Shown one piece after another: positions 46,094 through 57,677 of a stretch of 64,000 nt of DNA. The notes under the pieces were generated by a model, which ran no database searches, had not been told where the DNA came from, and saw only the letters and a list, made by a program, of their open reading frames with translations. Source of the DNA: Microbacterium ureisolvens (lineage in GTDB: Bacteria; Actinomycetota; Actinomycetes; Actinomycetales; Microbacteriaceae); the NCBI RefSeq assembly GCF_015278315.1, contig NZ_JADIJE010000004.1, forward strand, positions 124,001 through 188,000. Direction: 5' to 3'. Position 1 is the first letter of the stretch. Each line of letters opens with the position of its first letter. The position numbers and the translations under genes are program-made.

Positions 46094-46975
46094 ATGGGCG
46101 AGGCGACGCGTCAGGACGTCGGAGAAGTGCTGATCGTCACGGGGATGTCGGGCGCCGGACGATCGACGGCGGCGAACGCCCTCGAAGACCTCGACTGGTA
46201 CGTCGTCGACAATCTGCCGCCGCAGATGCTCAAGCCGCTGCTGGATCTCACCGAGATCGCCGGGGGAGTGCTGCCGCGCGTGGCGGTCGTGGTCGACGTG
46301 CGCGGGCGCGACCTCTTCTTCGACCTGCCGAACGCCATGCGCTCGCTCCGGGAACGGCGCCAGATCCGGGTGATGTTCCTGGATGCCTCCGACGACGTGC
46401 TCGTCCGCCGATTCGAGGCGGTGCGGCGGCCGCACCCGCTGCAGGACGAGGGGACCATCCTCGACGGCATCCGCCGCGAACGCGCTCGGCTGGCGGCGGT
46501 GCGCGAGAGCGCCGACATCATCATCGACACGTCGGCGTACAACATCCACCAGCTGGCCACGAAGGTCGCGGACCTCTTCACCGAGGAGGGTCAGGCGCGG
46601 CACACCGTCACGCTTCAGAGCTTCGGGTTCAAGTACGGGCTGCCGCCGGACGCCGACCTCGTGGCCGACATGCGGTTCCTCCCGAACCCGTTCTGGGACG
46701 AGCAGCTGCGGCCCTTCACCGGCGAGGACGCCGAGGTGCGGGACTACGTCCTGGCGCAGGAGGGCGCGAGCGAGTTCCTCGAGGCCTACAGCCGGGCACT
46801 GGTTCCGGTGCTGGAGGGCTACCAGCGCGAGAACAAGAGCCACTCGGTCGTCGCCGTCGGCTGCACGGGCGGAAAGCACCGCTCGGTCGTGATGATCCGC
46901 GAGCTCGCCGACCGGCTTGCGAAGGTGCCAGGCGTGGCCGTGCGCGTCAGCCATCGCGACCTCGGACGCGAGTGA
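46094..46975 (+). CDS. rapZ: RapZ-family nucleotide-binding protein (RNase adapter)
   Basis: A 293-residue P-loop protein: GMSGAGRST (17-25) is a Walker A with Arg in place of Lys, as common in actinobacterial members, followed by [15 protein letters not shown]. The C-terminal domain has FGFKYGLP and [10 protein letters not shown], the family signature. In E. coli RapZ guides RNase E to the GlmZ sRNA; that sRNA is not known in actinobacteria, so the role here is open. ATG 46094 lies after a TAGGCT box that overlaps the uvrC stop. It is followed by whiA, not yvcK. Confidence 0.95.
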   Translation: MGEATRQDVGEVLIVTGMSGAGRSTAANALEDLDWYVVDNLPPQMLKPLLDLTEIAGGVLPRVAVVVDVRGRDLFFDLPNAMRSLRERRQIRVMFLDASDDVLVRRFEAVRRPHPLQDEGTILDGIRRERARLAAVRESADIIIDTSAYNIHQLATKVADLFTEEGQARHTVTLQSFGFKYGLPPDADLVADMRFLPNPFWDEQLRPFTGEDAEVRDYVLAQEGASEFLEAYSRALVPVLEGYQRENKSHSVVAVGCTGGKHRSVVMIRELADRLAKVPGVAVRVSHRDLGRE

Positions 46976-47043
46976 GCGCTTCACCGGCCGGAGCGGCCGG
47001 GTAGGCTTGACGGTCGTTCCCGAAAGACCTCGTAAGGAGACCC

Positions 47044-48021
47044 GTGTCGCTGACCGCTGACGTGAAGGCCGAGCTGATCACCGTGCGAGACCCGCGCCCC
47101 ACCGCGCGGGTGGCCGAGCTCACGTCGCTGCTGCGATTCTCGGGCGGCCTGCACTCGATCGCGAACCGCGTCGCGGTCGAGGCGGAGCTCGATTCCGACA
47201 TCCTCGCCCGGCGCACCGCGCGCGACCTCGTGGAGCTCTACGGCGTGCGCCCCGAGCTGGTCCACGTGCAGGGCTCCGGTGCCCGCACCGGCAGCCACTA
47301 CGCGGTGCGCGTCATCGAGGGCGGCGAGACGCTCGCCCGCCAGACCGGTCTGCTCGACCAGCGCCGCCGCCCGGTCCGCGGGCTCCCCAACAAGCTCACG
47401 ACCGGCTCGCGCGGCGACCTCGCGGCGATCTGGCGCGGTGCCTTCCTCGCCGCCGGCTCACTGAGCGACCCGGGGCGCTCGGCCGCGCTGGAGATCACGT
47501 GCCCCTCGTCCGAGGCGGCGATGGCGCTCGTGGGCGCCGCGCACCGGCTCGGGATCGCGGGCAAGGCCCGCGAGGTCCGGGGGATCCCACGTGTCGTGGT
47601 GCGCGAGGGCGAGGCCATCCGCGCCGCGCTGGCCGCCATGGGCGCCGTCCGCGCCGCGGCTGAGTGGGACCAGATGCGCCAGCGCCGCGAGGTGCGGGCC
47701 GGCGTCAACCGCCTCGTCAACTTCGACGACGCCAATCTGCGCCGCTCGGCACAGGCTGCCGTCGCAGCGTGCGCGCGCGTCGAGCGCGCGCTCGAGATCC
47801 TGGGCGACGAGGTGCCCGACCACCTGCGTCAGGCCGGCGACCTGCGCCTCGCGCACCGTGACGCGAGCCTCGACGAGCTCGGGCACCACGCCGACCCGCC
47901 GCTGACGAAGGACGCCGTCGCCGGCCGCATCCGTCGCCTGCTCGCCATGGCGGACAAGAAGGCCGAGGCCGAGGGCCTGCCGGGCACCGAGTCCGCCGTT
48001 CCCGCCGGTATCGAGGACTGA
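47044..48021 (+). CDS. whiA: DNA-binding developmental regulator WhiA
   Basis: A 325-residue protein with an N-terminal LAGLIDADG-homing-endonuclease-like domain (about 10-215; [26 protein letters not shown]) and a C-terminal helix-turn-helix (about 225-305; [30 protein letters not shown]). WhiA controls sporulation septation genes in Streptomyces and is conserved in non-sporulating actinobacteria, where it affects division. GTG 47044 follows AAGGAG; TAGGCT (47002-47007) is the likely -10. A strong terminator follows. Confidence 0.96.
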   Translation: MSLTADVKAELITVRDPRPTARVAELTSLLRFSGGLHSIANRVAVEAELDSDILARRTARDLVELYGVRPELVHVQGSGARTGSHYAVRVIEGGETLARQTGLLDQRRRPVRGLPNKLTTGSRGDLAAIWRGAFLAAGSLSDPGRSAALEITCPSSEAAMALVGAAHRLGIAGKAREVRGIPRVVVREGEAIRAALAAMGAVRAAAEWDQMRQRREVRAGVNRLVNFDDANLRRSAQAAVAACARVERALEILGDEVPDHLRQAGDLRLAHRDASLDELGHHADPPLTKDAVAGRIRRLLAMADKKAEAEGLPGTESAVPAGIED

Positions 48022-48027
48022 TTCTGA

Positions 48028-48059
48028 AAGACGGATGCCGCGGCCGCGGCATCCGTCTT
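48028..48059 (+). terminator. Palindromic terminator after whiA
   Basis: A perfect 32-base palindrome, AAGACGGATGCCGCGG followed directly by its complement, ending CTTC; begins 7 bases after the whiA stop. Confidence 0.75.
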
Positions 48060-48174
48060 CCCACACGTCACAGTGGGAAGCAACCCCGGCGCGAGCGCGT
48101 TGCCGCTCAGTAGGATGAATCCGTCACCCTCGCTGCGCCGGGGATTCGGCGCGCGCCGACAGGAAGAAGAGAAC

Positions 48175-49909
<1,735 letters not shown>

Positions 49910-49914
49910 TCCCC

Positions 49915-51129
49915 ATGGCTCTGCGCACCCTCAGCACGCTGGGTTCGCTGGCCGGCAAGCGTGTCATCGTCCGTGCTGACCTCAACGTCCCCCTCAAGGA
50001 CGCGGTCATCACGGACGATGGCCGTGTACGGGCCACGCTCCCCACGCTCAACGCCCTGATCAACCAGGGCGCCCGCGTCATCGTCTGCTCCCACCTCGGT
50101 CGTCCCGACGGGGCACCCGACCCGAAGTACAGCCTCGAGCCGGTCGCACAGCGACTCTCGGAGCTCCTCGGCAAGCCGGTCGCGTTCGCGCGCGACACGG
50201 TGGGGGAGTCCGCCCAGGAGGCCGTCGCCGCACTCGAGGACGGCGACGTCGCGGTCATCGAGAACCTGCGGTTCAACCCCGGTGAGACCGCGAAGGACGA
50301 GGCGCAGCGCCGCGCCTTCGCGGAGGAGCTGGCCGCCCTCGGCGACGTGCTCGTGTCGGACGGCTTCGGCGTCGTCCACCGCAAGCAGGCGTCCGTCTAC
50401 GACCTCGCCGAGATCCTGCCGTCGGCTGCGGGCTTCCTCATCGAGAAGGAGGTCGACGTGCTCGACCGCCTGACCGAGAACCCGGAGCGGCCCTACACGG
50501 TCGTGCTCGGCGGCTCCAAGGTCAGCGACAAGCTCGGCGTCATCGCGCACCTGCTTCCGCGCGCCGACAAGATCCTCGTGGGCGGCGGCATGCTGTTCAC
50601 GTTCCTCGCCGCGCAGGGCTACAAGGTGGGCAAGAGCCTTCTCGAGGTCGACCAGATCGACACCGTCAAGGGGTACATCGCGGATGCCGCCGATCGCGGC
50701 GTCGAGCTGATCCTTCCCGTCGACGCGGTCATGGCCTCGGCGTTCGCCGCCGACGCCGACCACGTCGTCGCCCCGGCGGACGCGCTCGAGGACACCGCGT
50801 TCGGTGCCGAAGGCCTCGGCCTCGACATCGGGCCCCAGACGGCGGAGCTGTTCGCCGCCGCGATCCGCTCGTCGACCACCGTCTTCTGGAACGGCCCGAT
50901 GGGCGTGTTCGAGATGCCGGCGTTCGCGGCGGGCACCAAGGCGGTCGCGAAGGCGCTCACGGCGGTCGACGGCCTGTCGGTCGTCGGCGGCGGCGACTCG
51001 GCGGCCGCGGTGCGTCAGCTCGGATTCGCCGACGACCAGTTCGGTCACATCTCGACGGGCGGCGGCGCGAGCCTGGAGTTCCTCGAGGGCAAGAAGCTCC
51101 CCGGACTGGAGGTCCTCGGATGGCAGTGA
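49915..51129 (+). CDS. pgk: Phosphoglycerate kinase
   Basis: Transfers phosphate from 1,3-bisphosphoglycerate to ADP. The 404-residue monomer has the N-domain signature [14 protein letters not shown], the substrate SHLGRP motif, and the C-terminal nucleotide site [11 protein letters not shown] with [19 protein letters not shown] 49915 lies five bases after the gap stop. Its 3' end overlaps tpiA by 10 bases. Confidence 0.98.
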   Translation: MALRTLSTLGSLAGKRVIVRADLNVPLKDAVITDDGRVRATLPTLNALINQGARVIVCSHLGRPDGAPDPKYSLEPVAQRLSELLGKPVAFARDTVGESAQEAVAALEDGDVAVIENLRFNPGETAKDEAQRRAFAEELAALGDVLVSDGFGVVHRKQASVYDLAEILPSAAGFLIEKEVDVLDRLTENPERPYTVVLGGSKVSDKLGVIAHLLPRADKILVGGGMLFTFLAAQGYKVGKSLLEVDQIDTVKGYIADAADRGVELILPVDAVMASAFAADADHVVAPADALEDTAFGAEGLGLDIGPQTAELFAAAIRSSTTVFWNGPMGVFEMPAFAAGTKAVAKALTAVDGLSVVGGGDSAAAVRQLGFADDQFGHISTGGGASLEFLEGKKLPGLEVLGWQ

Positions 51130-51911
51130 GCAGCCGCACCCCGCTGATCGCGGGCAACTGGAAGATGAACCTCGACCACCTGCAGGCGGTCGCGTTCGTG
51201 CAGAAGCTGCACTGGACCCTCAAGGATGCCAAGCACGAGGACGGCTCGGTCGAGGTCGCGGTCTTCCCGCCCTTCACCGACCTGCGCACCGTGCAGACGC
51301 TGCTGGACGCCGACAAGATCCCGTTCGCCCTGGGCGCGCAGGACGTGTCGGCGCACGACTCTGGTGCGTACACGGGCGAGGTGTCGGGCGCGTTCCTGGC
51401 GAAGCTCGACGCGCGCTACGCCATCATCGGCCACTCCGAGCGCCGGCAGTACCACGCCGAGACCGATGAGGTCGTGGCGTCGAAGGTCAAGGCGGCGATC
51501 AAGCACGGGCTGGTCCCGGTGATCTGCGTCGGCGAGACGCTGGAGCAGCGTGAGGAGTCCGGCCCCACCGCCGTGTCGGTCGGTCAGCTCGAGGTGGCCC
51601 TCGAGGGCGTACCCGCAGATGCCGACTTCGTCGTGGCCTACGAGCCGGTCTGGGCGATCGGCACCGGTGAGGTGGCGTCGCCCGAGCAGGCACAGGAGGT
51701 CTGTGCGAAGCTCCGCGAGGTGATCGCCGACAAGCTCGGCGCCGACGCCGCGGCACGTACCCGCATCCTGTACGGGGGATCGGTGAAGGCCGCGAACATC
51801 GCGAGCTTCATGCGCGAACCCGACGTGGACGGCGCGCTGGTCGGCGGTGCGAGCCTCGTCGTCGACGAGTTCGCGGCGATCATCCGCTACCAGAAGCACG
51901 TCGGCGTCTGA
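51120..51911 (+). CDS. tpiA: Triosephosphate isomerase
   Basis: Interconverts dihydroxyacetone phosphate and glyceraldehyde-3-phosphate. The 263-residue TIM barrel has GNWKMNLD near the N-terminus (catalytic Lys), the His of IIGHSERRQ, and the catalytic Glu in [15 protein letters not shown], plus the phosphate loop [13 protein letters not shown] 51120 has GGAGG eight bases before it and lies inside the end of pgk; an in-frame GTG at 51126 overlapping the pgk stop is the alternative. A long hairpin follows. Confidence 0.98.
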   Translation: MAVSSRTPLIAGNWKMNLDHLQAVAFVQKLHWTLKDAKHEDGSVEVAVFPPFTDLRTVQTLLDADKIPFALGAQDVSAHDSGAYTGEVSGAFLAKLDARYAIIGHSERRQYHAETDEVVASKVKAAIKHGLVPVICVGETLEQREESGPTAVSVGQLEVALEGVPADADFVVAYEPVWAIGTGEVASPEQAQEVCAKLREVIADKLGADAAARTRILYGGSVKAANIASFMREPDVDGALVGGASLVVDEFAAIIRYQKHVGV

Positions 51912-51931
51912 CGGCGCTTCGTCTTGCTTCG

Positions 51932-51968
51932 CCCGCTCGACGACCGGACACTCCGGTCGTCGAGCGGG
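51932..51968 (+). terminator. Terminator after tpiA
   Basis: A perfect 17-bp stem (51932-51948 with 51952-51968) and a CAC loop, 20 bases after the tpiA stop. Confidence 0.7.
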
Positions 51969-51994
51969 GGACGAGACGAAACGACTTCGCCCCG

Positions 51995-52000
51995 TATACT
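51995..52000 (+). promoter_or_regulatory. Probable -10 box for secG-rbpA
   Basis: TATACT, the best -10 match in this part of the window, 49 bases before the secG GTG. Confidence 0.5.
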
Positions 52001-52049
52001 TGACCGTTGTGCGATCGGCGAATGATCGCAGCGAAAGGCTTCAACGACT

Positions 52050-52298
52050 GTGCAGATCCTCGAGTTCGTCCTGCAGGTGCTTCTCGGCATCACGAGTCTC
52101 CTGCTGACCCTCCTCATCCTGCTCCACAAGGGGCGCGGTGGCGGCCTGTCCGACATGTTCGGCGGCGGCATGACCTCCGCCCTCGGCTCCTCCGGGCTCG
52201 CCGAGCGCAACCTCAACCGCTTCACCGTGGTGCTCGCGCTGGTGTGGTTCGCGTCCATCGTGGCCCTCGGCCTGATCACGAAGTTCCAGGCTCTCTGA
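52050..52298 (+). CDS. secG: Preprotein translocase subunit SecG
   Basis: Small SecYEG subunit, 82 residues with two membrane helices (about 3-26 and 55-78) and between them the LHKGRGGGLSDMFGGG loop that defines SecG. GTG start, no good alternative. Its stop overlaps the rbpA ATG (TGATG), so the two are co-translated. It has its own TATACT promoter after the tpiA terminator. Confidence 0.95.
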   Translation: MQILEFVLQVLLGITSLLLTLLILLHKGRGGGLSDMFGGGMTSALGSSGLAERNLNRFTVVLALVWFASIVALGLITKFQAL

Positions 52299-52654
52299 TG
52301 GCCACCGGAGGCAACGCGATCCGCGGCACCCGCGTCGGTGCCGGTCCGATGGGCGAGCAGGACCACGGGTTCCACGCCGAGCGCATCGCGATCTCGTACT
52401 GGGACGCCCTGGGCAACGAGACGGTGCGCTACTTCGCGGCGGGAATCCCCGAGGAGGAGATCCCCGACACGATCGACTCGCCGCACTCCGGCCTGCCGGC
52501 CGGCCGCGACAAGGAGAACCCGCCGGCCGTCGCCAAGACCGAGCCGTACAAGACGCACCTCGCGTACGTGAAGGAGCGCCGCACCGAGGAAGAGGCGGAG
52601 ACCCTCCTCGACGACGCGCTCAAGCAGCTGCGGGAGCGCCGCGGTCAGGAGTGA
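52298..52654 (+). CDS. rbpA: RNA polymerase-binding protein RbpA
   Basis: Actinobacterial transcription activator that binds group 1 sigma factors and the polymerase core. The 118-residue protein has the GNAIRGTRVGAGPMGE N-terminal tail, a central zinc-ribbon-like beta domain (YWDALGNETVRYFA) here without the zinc cysteines seen in some relatives, a basic/linker part and the C-terminal sigma-interacting helices (LAYVKERRTEEEAETLLDDALKQLRE in parts). ATG overlaps the secG stop. A 27-bp hairpin ends the unit. Confidence 0.95.
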   Translation: MATGGNAIRGTRVGAGPMGEQDHGFHAERIAISYWDALGNETVRYFAAGIPEEEIPDTIDSPHSGLPAGRDKENPPAVAKTEPYKTHLAYVKERRTEEEAETLLDDALKQLRERRGQE

Positions 52655-52660
52655 CGCGGC

Positions 52661-52716
52661 CCTGAACATACGAGAAGAGCGGATGCCTCGGCATCCGCTC
52701 TTCTCGTATGTTCAGG
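52661..52716. terminator. Bidirectional terminator, 27-bp perfect stem
   Basis: 52661-52687 is the exact reverse complement of 52690-52716, with a two-base loop. It lies between the convergent rbpA and pgl genes. Its tip carries the CGGATGCC/GGCATCCG pair. Confidence 0.9.
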
Positions 52717-52718
52717 CG

Positions 52719-53498
52719 TCAATACTCCCGGTCGATGAGCTCGGGGGGAACCTGGGCCGCGGCGGCCCTGTCGACGAAGAACGTCGTCCGCTTGCGGCCC
52801 TTCGCACCGGCGGCAGGCACGCTGTCGTAGCTCGCGCCCGCCAGGGCGAGGCCCAGGGCGGCGGCCTTGTCGGTGCCCGCGAGCACGAGCCACACGCGCT
52901 TGGAGCTGTTGATCACCGGTCGGGTCATCGTGATGCGCTCCGGCGGCGGCTTGGGGGAGTCGCGGACGGCCACGACGGAGCGGTCCGTGACCTGGATCTC
53001 GGCGCGGTCGGGGAACAGCGATGCGATATGGCCGTCAGGCCCCACGCCGAGGAAGCAGACGTCGAACGACGGCCAGGCGCCCTCGCGGCTGGGGAATCGA
53101 GCCAGCTCCGCGGCGTACGCGGCGGCCGCGGCATCCAGGTCCGTGCCGCTGTCGCTGCCGAGCGTCGAGTGGATGTTCTCGGCCGGGATGTCGAGCCGGT
53201 CCAGCAGCGCCTCGCGCGCCTGGGCGTCGTTGCGGTCGCCATGACCCAGCGGCACCCAGCGCTCGTCGCTCCACCAGAAGTGGACGCGTGACCAGTCGAT
53301 CTGCTCGGCGCGCGGGTTGCGCGCCGCTGCGGCGAGCACGGCCGACCCCATCGACCCGCCGGTGAGCGAGATGTGGGCGAGCTTGCCCTCGTCGACGCGC
53401 TTGGCGACTCGGCTCAGGAACCGGGGCGCGACCGATGCGGCGAGCTCGGCGGGATCGGGACTGATGACGACGCGTTTCTCGGCCCAGCCTTCAGGCAT
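52719..53498 (-). CDS. pgl: 6-phosphogluconolactonase
   Basis: Hydrolyses 6-phosphogluconolactone, the second step of the pentose phosphate pathway. The 259-residue protein shows the ISLTGGSMGSAVL sugar-phosphate isomerase loop, VHFWWSDERWVP and FLGVGPDGHIASLFP, the DevB/SOL family motifs, and a RITMTRPVINSSKRVW strand. ATG 53498 is used; it has no strong ribosome site, and a 14-codon frame that bridges from the opcA stop may pass ribosomes to it. Confidence 0.95.
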   Translation of the reverse strand: MPEGWAEKRVVISPDPAELAASVAPRFLSRVAKRVDEGKLAHISLTGGSMGSAVLAAAARNPRAEQIDWSRVHFWWSDERWVPLGHGDRNDAQAREALLDRLDIPAENIHSTLGSDSGTDLDAAAAAYAAELARFPSREGAWPSFDVCFLGVGPDGHIASLFPDRAEIQVTDRSVVAVRDSPKPPPERITMTRPVINSSKRVWLVLAGTDKAAALGLALAGASYDSVPAAGAKGRKRTTFFVDRAAAAQVPPELIDREY

Positions 53499-53531
53499 CC
53501 GCTCGAACCCCGTCCGTCACCCGCGTCACGC

Positions 53532-54491
53532 TCATCTGGCCTGCGTCTCCTTCGTCGCCGGAGGATCGAGCAGCTCCCAACCCTCGGTGATCACTCGACC
53601 ATACAGGACGTCCGGGTCGAGGCGACGAAGCTCCTCGGCGAGGCACTCGCGCAGCGTGCGGCGCGGGAACGCGAGGTCGTGCGTGGGCTGGCCGGGCTGG
53701 GTGAGGATCGCCACGCCGGGGGTGGGACGCTCCAGGAGCACCTCTCCGCTCGCGCGGACGAGCGCCACCGACTTGATCCCGTGCGGCCACTCCTCGGCGT
53801 CCAGGTAGGCCCAGTCGACCGGCACATCGAGCGTGAGGCGCAGCCATGCGGCGAGCAGGGCCGTGGACGGCGAGTCCGACGCGCCGCGCACGCGCACGCC
53901 GATGACGGGCTCGAACGGCGGCTGGTCGAGGATCGCGGCCAGCTGCTCGCGCCAGCGCGTCAGACGCGTCCAGGCGAGGTCGGTGTCACCCGGCGCGTAC
54001 TGGTCGCCGAGCCCCGCGACGAAGCCCGACGGGTCGGACTTGGTCGCGGCATCCGTGATCCGACGCTGGGCGATGCGGCCGATCGACGTCTTCGAGATGT
54101 TCTCGGGCGTCCGATTGGGCCACCAGACCACCACCGGGGCATCGGGCAGCAGCAGGCCGGTCACCAGGCTCTCGAGGTTCGAACGGCCGGCGTCGCCGAA
54201 GGCGCGCAGCGTCACGACCTCGCTCGCCCCGGCGTCGCCGCCGACCCGGATCTGGGCGTCGAGACGCGACTCGCCGTCGTCGCCGTCAGGGATCATCAGC
54301 ACGATGACCCGCATCGGGTGCTCGCGCGACGCGTCGTTCGCGGCCTCGATCACCTCTTCGACGGCCGCCTCACGCGTGAGGATGACGAGTGTCAGCACGC
54401 GGCCGAGTGCGACCGCGCCGCCCTCCTCGCGCACGTTGACCAGCGCGCGGGAGATCTTGCTGACGGTGGTGTCGGGAAGGTCGACGATCAC
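53532..54491 (-). CDS. opcA: Glucose-6-phosphate dehydrogenase assembly protein OpcA
   Basis: Actinobacterial/cyanobacterial partner needed for oligomeric, active Zwf. The 319-residue protein shows the DLPDTTVSKISRALVN start, the VVVWWPNRTPENISKTSIGRIAQRRITDA region (in parts) typical of OpcA, and the LAWTRLTRWREQLAAILDQP segment. GTG 54491 overlaps the zwf stop (GTGA) and follows GGAGG by five bases. Translation is coupled to zwf as expected for its role. Confidence 0.95.
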   Translation of the reverse strand: MIVDLPDTTVSKISRALVNVREEGGAVALGRVLTLVILTREAAVEEVIEAANDASREHPMRVIVLMIPDGDDGESRLDAQIRVGGDAGASEVVTLRAFGDAGRSNLESLVTGLLLPDAPVVVWWPNRTPENISKTSIGRIAQRRITDAATKSDPSGFVAGLGDQYAPGDTDLAWTRLTRWREQLAAILDQPPFEPVIGVRVRGASDSPSTALLAAWLRLTLDVPVDWAYLDAEEWPHGIKSVALVRASGEVLLERPTPGVAILTQPGQPTHDLAFPRRTLRECLAEELRRLDPDVLYGRVITEGWELLDPPATKETQAR

Positions 54492-56038
54492 GGGCGCCTC
54501 CAGGTGCGACCATCGCGGGCGAGCATCTCGTCCGCGGAATCCGGGCCCCACGACCCGGGCGAATACTGTTCGAGGGGTCCGCCCTGGGCGTCCCAGAACT
54601 TCTCGATCGGGTCGAGGATCTTCCACGACAGCTCGACCTCTTCGTGGCGCGGGAACAGCGGCGGGTCGCCGAGGAGCACGTCGAGGATGAGTCGCTCGTA
54701 GGCCTCGGGGCTCGCCTCGGTGAAGGCGTGGCCGTAGCCGAAGTCCATCGTGACGTCGCGCACCTGCGCGCCGGCGCCCGGCACCTTCGAGCCGAAGCGG
54801 ATCGTCACGCCCTCGTCCGGCTGGACGCGGATGACGAGCGCGTTCTGCCCCTGGCCCGACGTCTGGCTGCGCGAGAACAGGAGCTCGGGCGCGCGCTTGA
54901 ACACGACGGCGATCTCGGTGACGCGGCGGCCGAGGCGCTTGCCGGTGCGGAGGTAGAACGGCACGCCGGCCCAGCGGCGGGTGTTCACCTCGAGAGTGAC
55001 GGCCGCGTAGGTCTCGGTCGTCGAGCGGGGGTTCATGCCGTCCTCTTCGAGGAAGCCGAGCACCTTCTCGCCGCCCTGCCAGCCGCCCGCGTACTGACCG
55101 CGCGCGGTCGAGCGCTCGAGGTCGTCCGGGACCGTGACCGCCGCGAGCACCTTCTCCTTCTCGGCGCGCAGGTCTGCGGCGTCGAACGAGATGGGCTCCT
55201 CCATGGCGGTGAGCGCCATGAGCTGCAGCAGGTGGTTCTGGATCACGTCGCGCGCTGCGCCGACACCGTCGTAGTAGCCTGCGCGGCCGCCGACGCCGAT
55301 GTCCTCGGCCATCGTGATCTGCACGTGGTCGACGTAGTTGCGGTTCCAGATCGGCTCGTACAGCTCGTTCGCGAAGCGCAGCGCCAGGATGTTCTGGACC
55401 GTCTCCTTGCCGAGGTAGTGATCGATGCGGAAGATCGAGTCCGTCGGGAACGCCGAGCGCAGCACGTCGTTGAGGGCGCGCGCCGACTCCTGGTCGTGAC
55501 CGAACGGCTTCTCGATGACGACGCGTCGCCAGCGGTCGGGCTGGTCGGCGGTGTCGTCGACGAGACCCGACGCCTTCAGCTGCTCCGCCACGAGGGGGAA
55601 CGCCTTGGGCGGGATCGACAGGTAGTACGCGTGGTTCCCCATCGTGCCGCGCTCGGTGTCGAGCTTGTCGACCGTCTCCTTGAGGCGGCGGAACGCGTCC
55701 GGGTCGTCGAACTCGCCCGAGACGAAGCGGATGCCCTGGAGCAGCTGCTGCCACGTCTCGTCGCGGAACTCGGTGCGGGCGTGCTGGCGCACCGCGTCGT
55801 AAACCACCTTCGCGAAGTCCTGGTCCTCCCAGTCACGGCGCGCGAAGCCGACGAGCGCGAAGCCGGGAGGCAGCAGGCCGCGGTTGGCGAGGTCGTAGAC
55901 GGCGGGCATGAGCTTCTTGCGGGAGAGGTCTCCTGTGACGCCGAAGATGACGAGCGCGCTCGGACCGGCGATGCGGTTGAGGCGGCGATCTTCGGGGTCG
56001 CGCAGCGGGTTGTGCCCGCGCGAAATCTCGACGGTCAT
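54488..56038 (-). CDS. zwf: Glucose-6-phosphate 1-dehydrogenase
   Basis: First step of the oxidative pentose phosphate pathway, making NADPH. The 516-residue protein has the cofactor motif VIFGVTGDLSRKKLMPAVYDL (split), the KPFGHD motif, and the substrate-binding RIDHYLGKETVQN block with the catalytic His/Lys. It begins with ATG 56038 and follows pgi by 16 bases. opcA starts inside its stop. Confidence 0.98.
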   Translation of the reverse strand: MTVEISRGHNPLRDPEDRRLNRIAGPSALVIFGVTGDLSRKKLMPAVYDLANRGLLPPGFALVGFARRDWEDQDFAKVVYDAVRQHARTEFRDETWQQLLQGIRFVSGEFDDPDAFRRLKETVDKLDTERGTMGNHAYYLSIPPKAFPLVAEQLKASGLVDDTADQPDRWRRVVIEKPFGHDQESARALNDVLRSAFPTDSIFRIDHYLGKETVQNILALRFANELYEPIWNRNYVDHVQITMAEDIGVGGRAGYYDGVGAARDVIQNHLLQLMALTAMEEPISFDAADLRAEKEKVLAAVTVPDDLERSTARGQYAGGWQGGEKVLGFLEEDGMNPRSTTETYAAVTLEVNTRRWAGVPFYLRTGKRLGRRVTEIAVVFKRAPELLFSRSQTSGQGQNALVIRVQPDEGVTIRFGSKVPGAGAQVRDVTMDFGYGHAFTEASPEAYERLILDVLLGDPPLFPRHEEVELSWKILDPIEKFWDAQGGPLEQYSPGSWGPDSADEMLARDGRTWRRP

Positions 56039-56054
56039 GTGGGGGCTCGAACTC

Positions 56055-57677
56055 CTACTGGGCCGCTTCGAAGAGCGAGAGCACTTCGATCTGGGGGTCG
56101 GTGAGGGTCAGGGTCACGACGGGACGGCCGTGGCCCTCGGCGAGCACGGCCGCGTCGCCCGCGGCCTGCGCCTGGATGAGCTGGCCGAACGTGAACGGCC
56201 GGCCGGGGATCTCGAGGTCGACGTCGGTGCGCTCGAGGATCTGCAGGAACACGCCGTTGGCGGGGCCGCCCTTGTGGTACTGACCGGTCGAGTGCAGGAA
56301 CCGGGGTCCCCATCCGAACGTCGCCGGCCGGCCGGCGTCGGCGGCGACGAGTTCGCGCAGGCCCGCGAGCTGCGACAGCTCGAGTCGGTTGACGTACGCC
56401 TGGATCGCGACGTAGCCGTCCTCCGGCAGGCGTGCCCACAGCGCGTCCAGGACGCCGGCGACGGTTCCGGATGCCGCGAGCGCGGGGTCCGACACGCGCA
56501 CCTCGACGCCCTCCACGGCGAACGCGGGTGCCGTCGCCTCGGGGCGCGCATCCAGCAGACCGCGAGCGGCCACCTTGGCGGACTCGACGTCCGGCTGATC
56601 GAACGGGTTGATGCCCAGCATCCGTCCGGCGATCGCCGTGGCGTACTCCCACACGACGAACTGTGCACCGAGCGAGCCGCTGACGAGGATCTCGCCCTCG
56701 TGGTGCTCGAACAGGTGGAACTGCTTCGCCTCGTCGACGAACCGCACGATCTGCAGGTCGGCGGGCGGGGCGTCGATCTCCGGAGAGACGGGGAGGAGGA
56801 CGACGGGCAGGATGCCGGTGGCGTCCTTGCCGGTCGACTCGGCGACGAGCTGCTCGATCCAGTCCGGCAGTCCCACGATGTGGGTGCCGTCCGTCACGAG
56901 GCCGAGCTTGTCCTTGCGCGGCTCGCCGCCCGCGATGGCGGCGGCGAGCACGAGCGCGGGATTGTCGGGGCTGTCGATGGACACCTCGAGCAGCGACGCC
57001 TCCGCCTCGTCGAGCAGCTCGGAGATGTCGGCACCCGCCAGGCCCGCCGGCACGAGCCCGAACGCGGTGAGCGCCGAGTACCGGCCCCCCACGGTCGGGT
57101 CGGCGTTGAACACCGTGTAGCCGTCGGCGCGCGCCTGCTCGTCCAGCGGTGAGCCGGGGTCGGTCACCACCACGATGCGCTCGGTGGGGTCGATGCCGAT
57201 GTCTCGGAAGGCGGCCTCGAAGGCCCGCTTGGCCGAATCGGTCTCGACGGTGGAGCCCGACTTCGACGAGACCACGAGCGCGGTGCGCGTCAGATCGCCC
57301 GCCTGGGCGTCGCCGTCGATGGCGGCGAGCACCTGCCCCGGAGCCGTCGAGTCGAGGATCACCAGCGGCACACCGGCGGTCTGCGTGATCACCTCCGGCG
57401 CGAGCGACGAGCCGCCCATGCCCGCGAGCACGATCCGCGTCACGCCGCGCGAGCGCAGGCGCTCGCGCAACGCGAGGATCTCGGCCACGAGCGGGCGCGA
57501 GACGCTGACCGCCTCCACCCAGCCGAGGCGCTGAGACGCCTCGGCCTCGGCGGCGGTACCCCACAGCGACGAGTCGCCGGCCGTGATGCCGGAGGCGACG
57601 AGGCTCGCGGTGAGTTCGGGCAGAGTCGCCTCGACGACGGTCTTGACGCGTCCCGACAGGTGGATGTCGAAGCTCAT
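56055..57677 (-). CDS. pgi: Glucose-6-phosphate isomerase
   Basis: Interconverts glucose-6-phosphate and fructose-6-phosphate. The 540-residue protein is the divergent actinobacterial type placed in pentose phosphate operons: [29 protein letters not shown] and [18 protein letters not shown] are the sugar-isomerase (SIS) motifs. It starts with ATG 57677, overlapping the tal stop (ATGA). The homologous protein is sometimes fused to transaldolase in other actinobacteria; here the two are separate but coupled. Confidence 0.95.
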   Translation of the reverse strand: MSFDIHLSGRVKTVVEATLPELTASLVASGITAGDSSLWGTAAEAEASQRLGWVEAVSVSRPLVAEILALRERLRSRGVTRIVLAGMGGSSLAPEVITQTAGVPLVILDSTAPGQVLAAIDGDAQAGDLTRTALVVSSKSGSTVETDSAKRAFEAAFRDIGIDPTERIVVVTDPGSPLDEQARADGYTVFNADPTVGGRYSALTAFGLVPAGLAGADISELLDEAEASLLEVSIDSPDNPALVLAAAIAGGEPRKDKLGLVTDGTHIVGLPDWIEQLVAESTGKDATGILPVVLLPVSPEIDAPPADLQIVRFVDEAKQFHLFEHHEGEILVSGSLGAQFVVWEYATAIAGRMLGINPFDQPDVESAKVAARGLLDARPEATAPAFAVEGVEVRVSDPALAASGTVAGVLDALWARLPEDGYVAIQAYVNRLELSQLAGLRELVAADAGRPATFGWGPRFLHSTGQYHKGGPANGVFLQILERTDVDLEIPGRPFTFGQLIQAQAAGDAAVLAEGHGRPVVTLTLTDPQIEVLSLFEAAQ

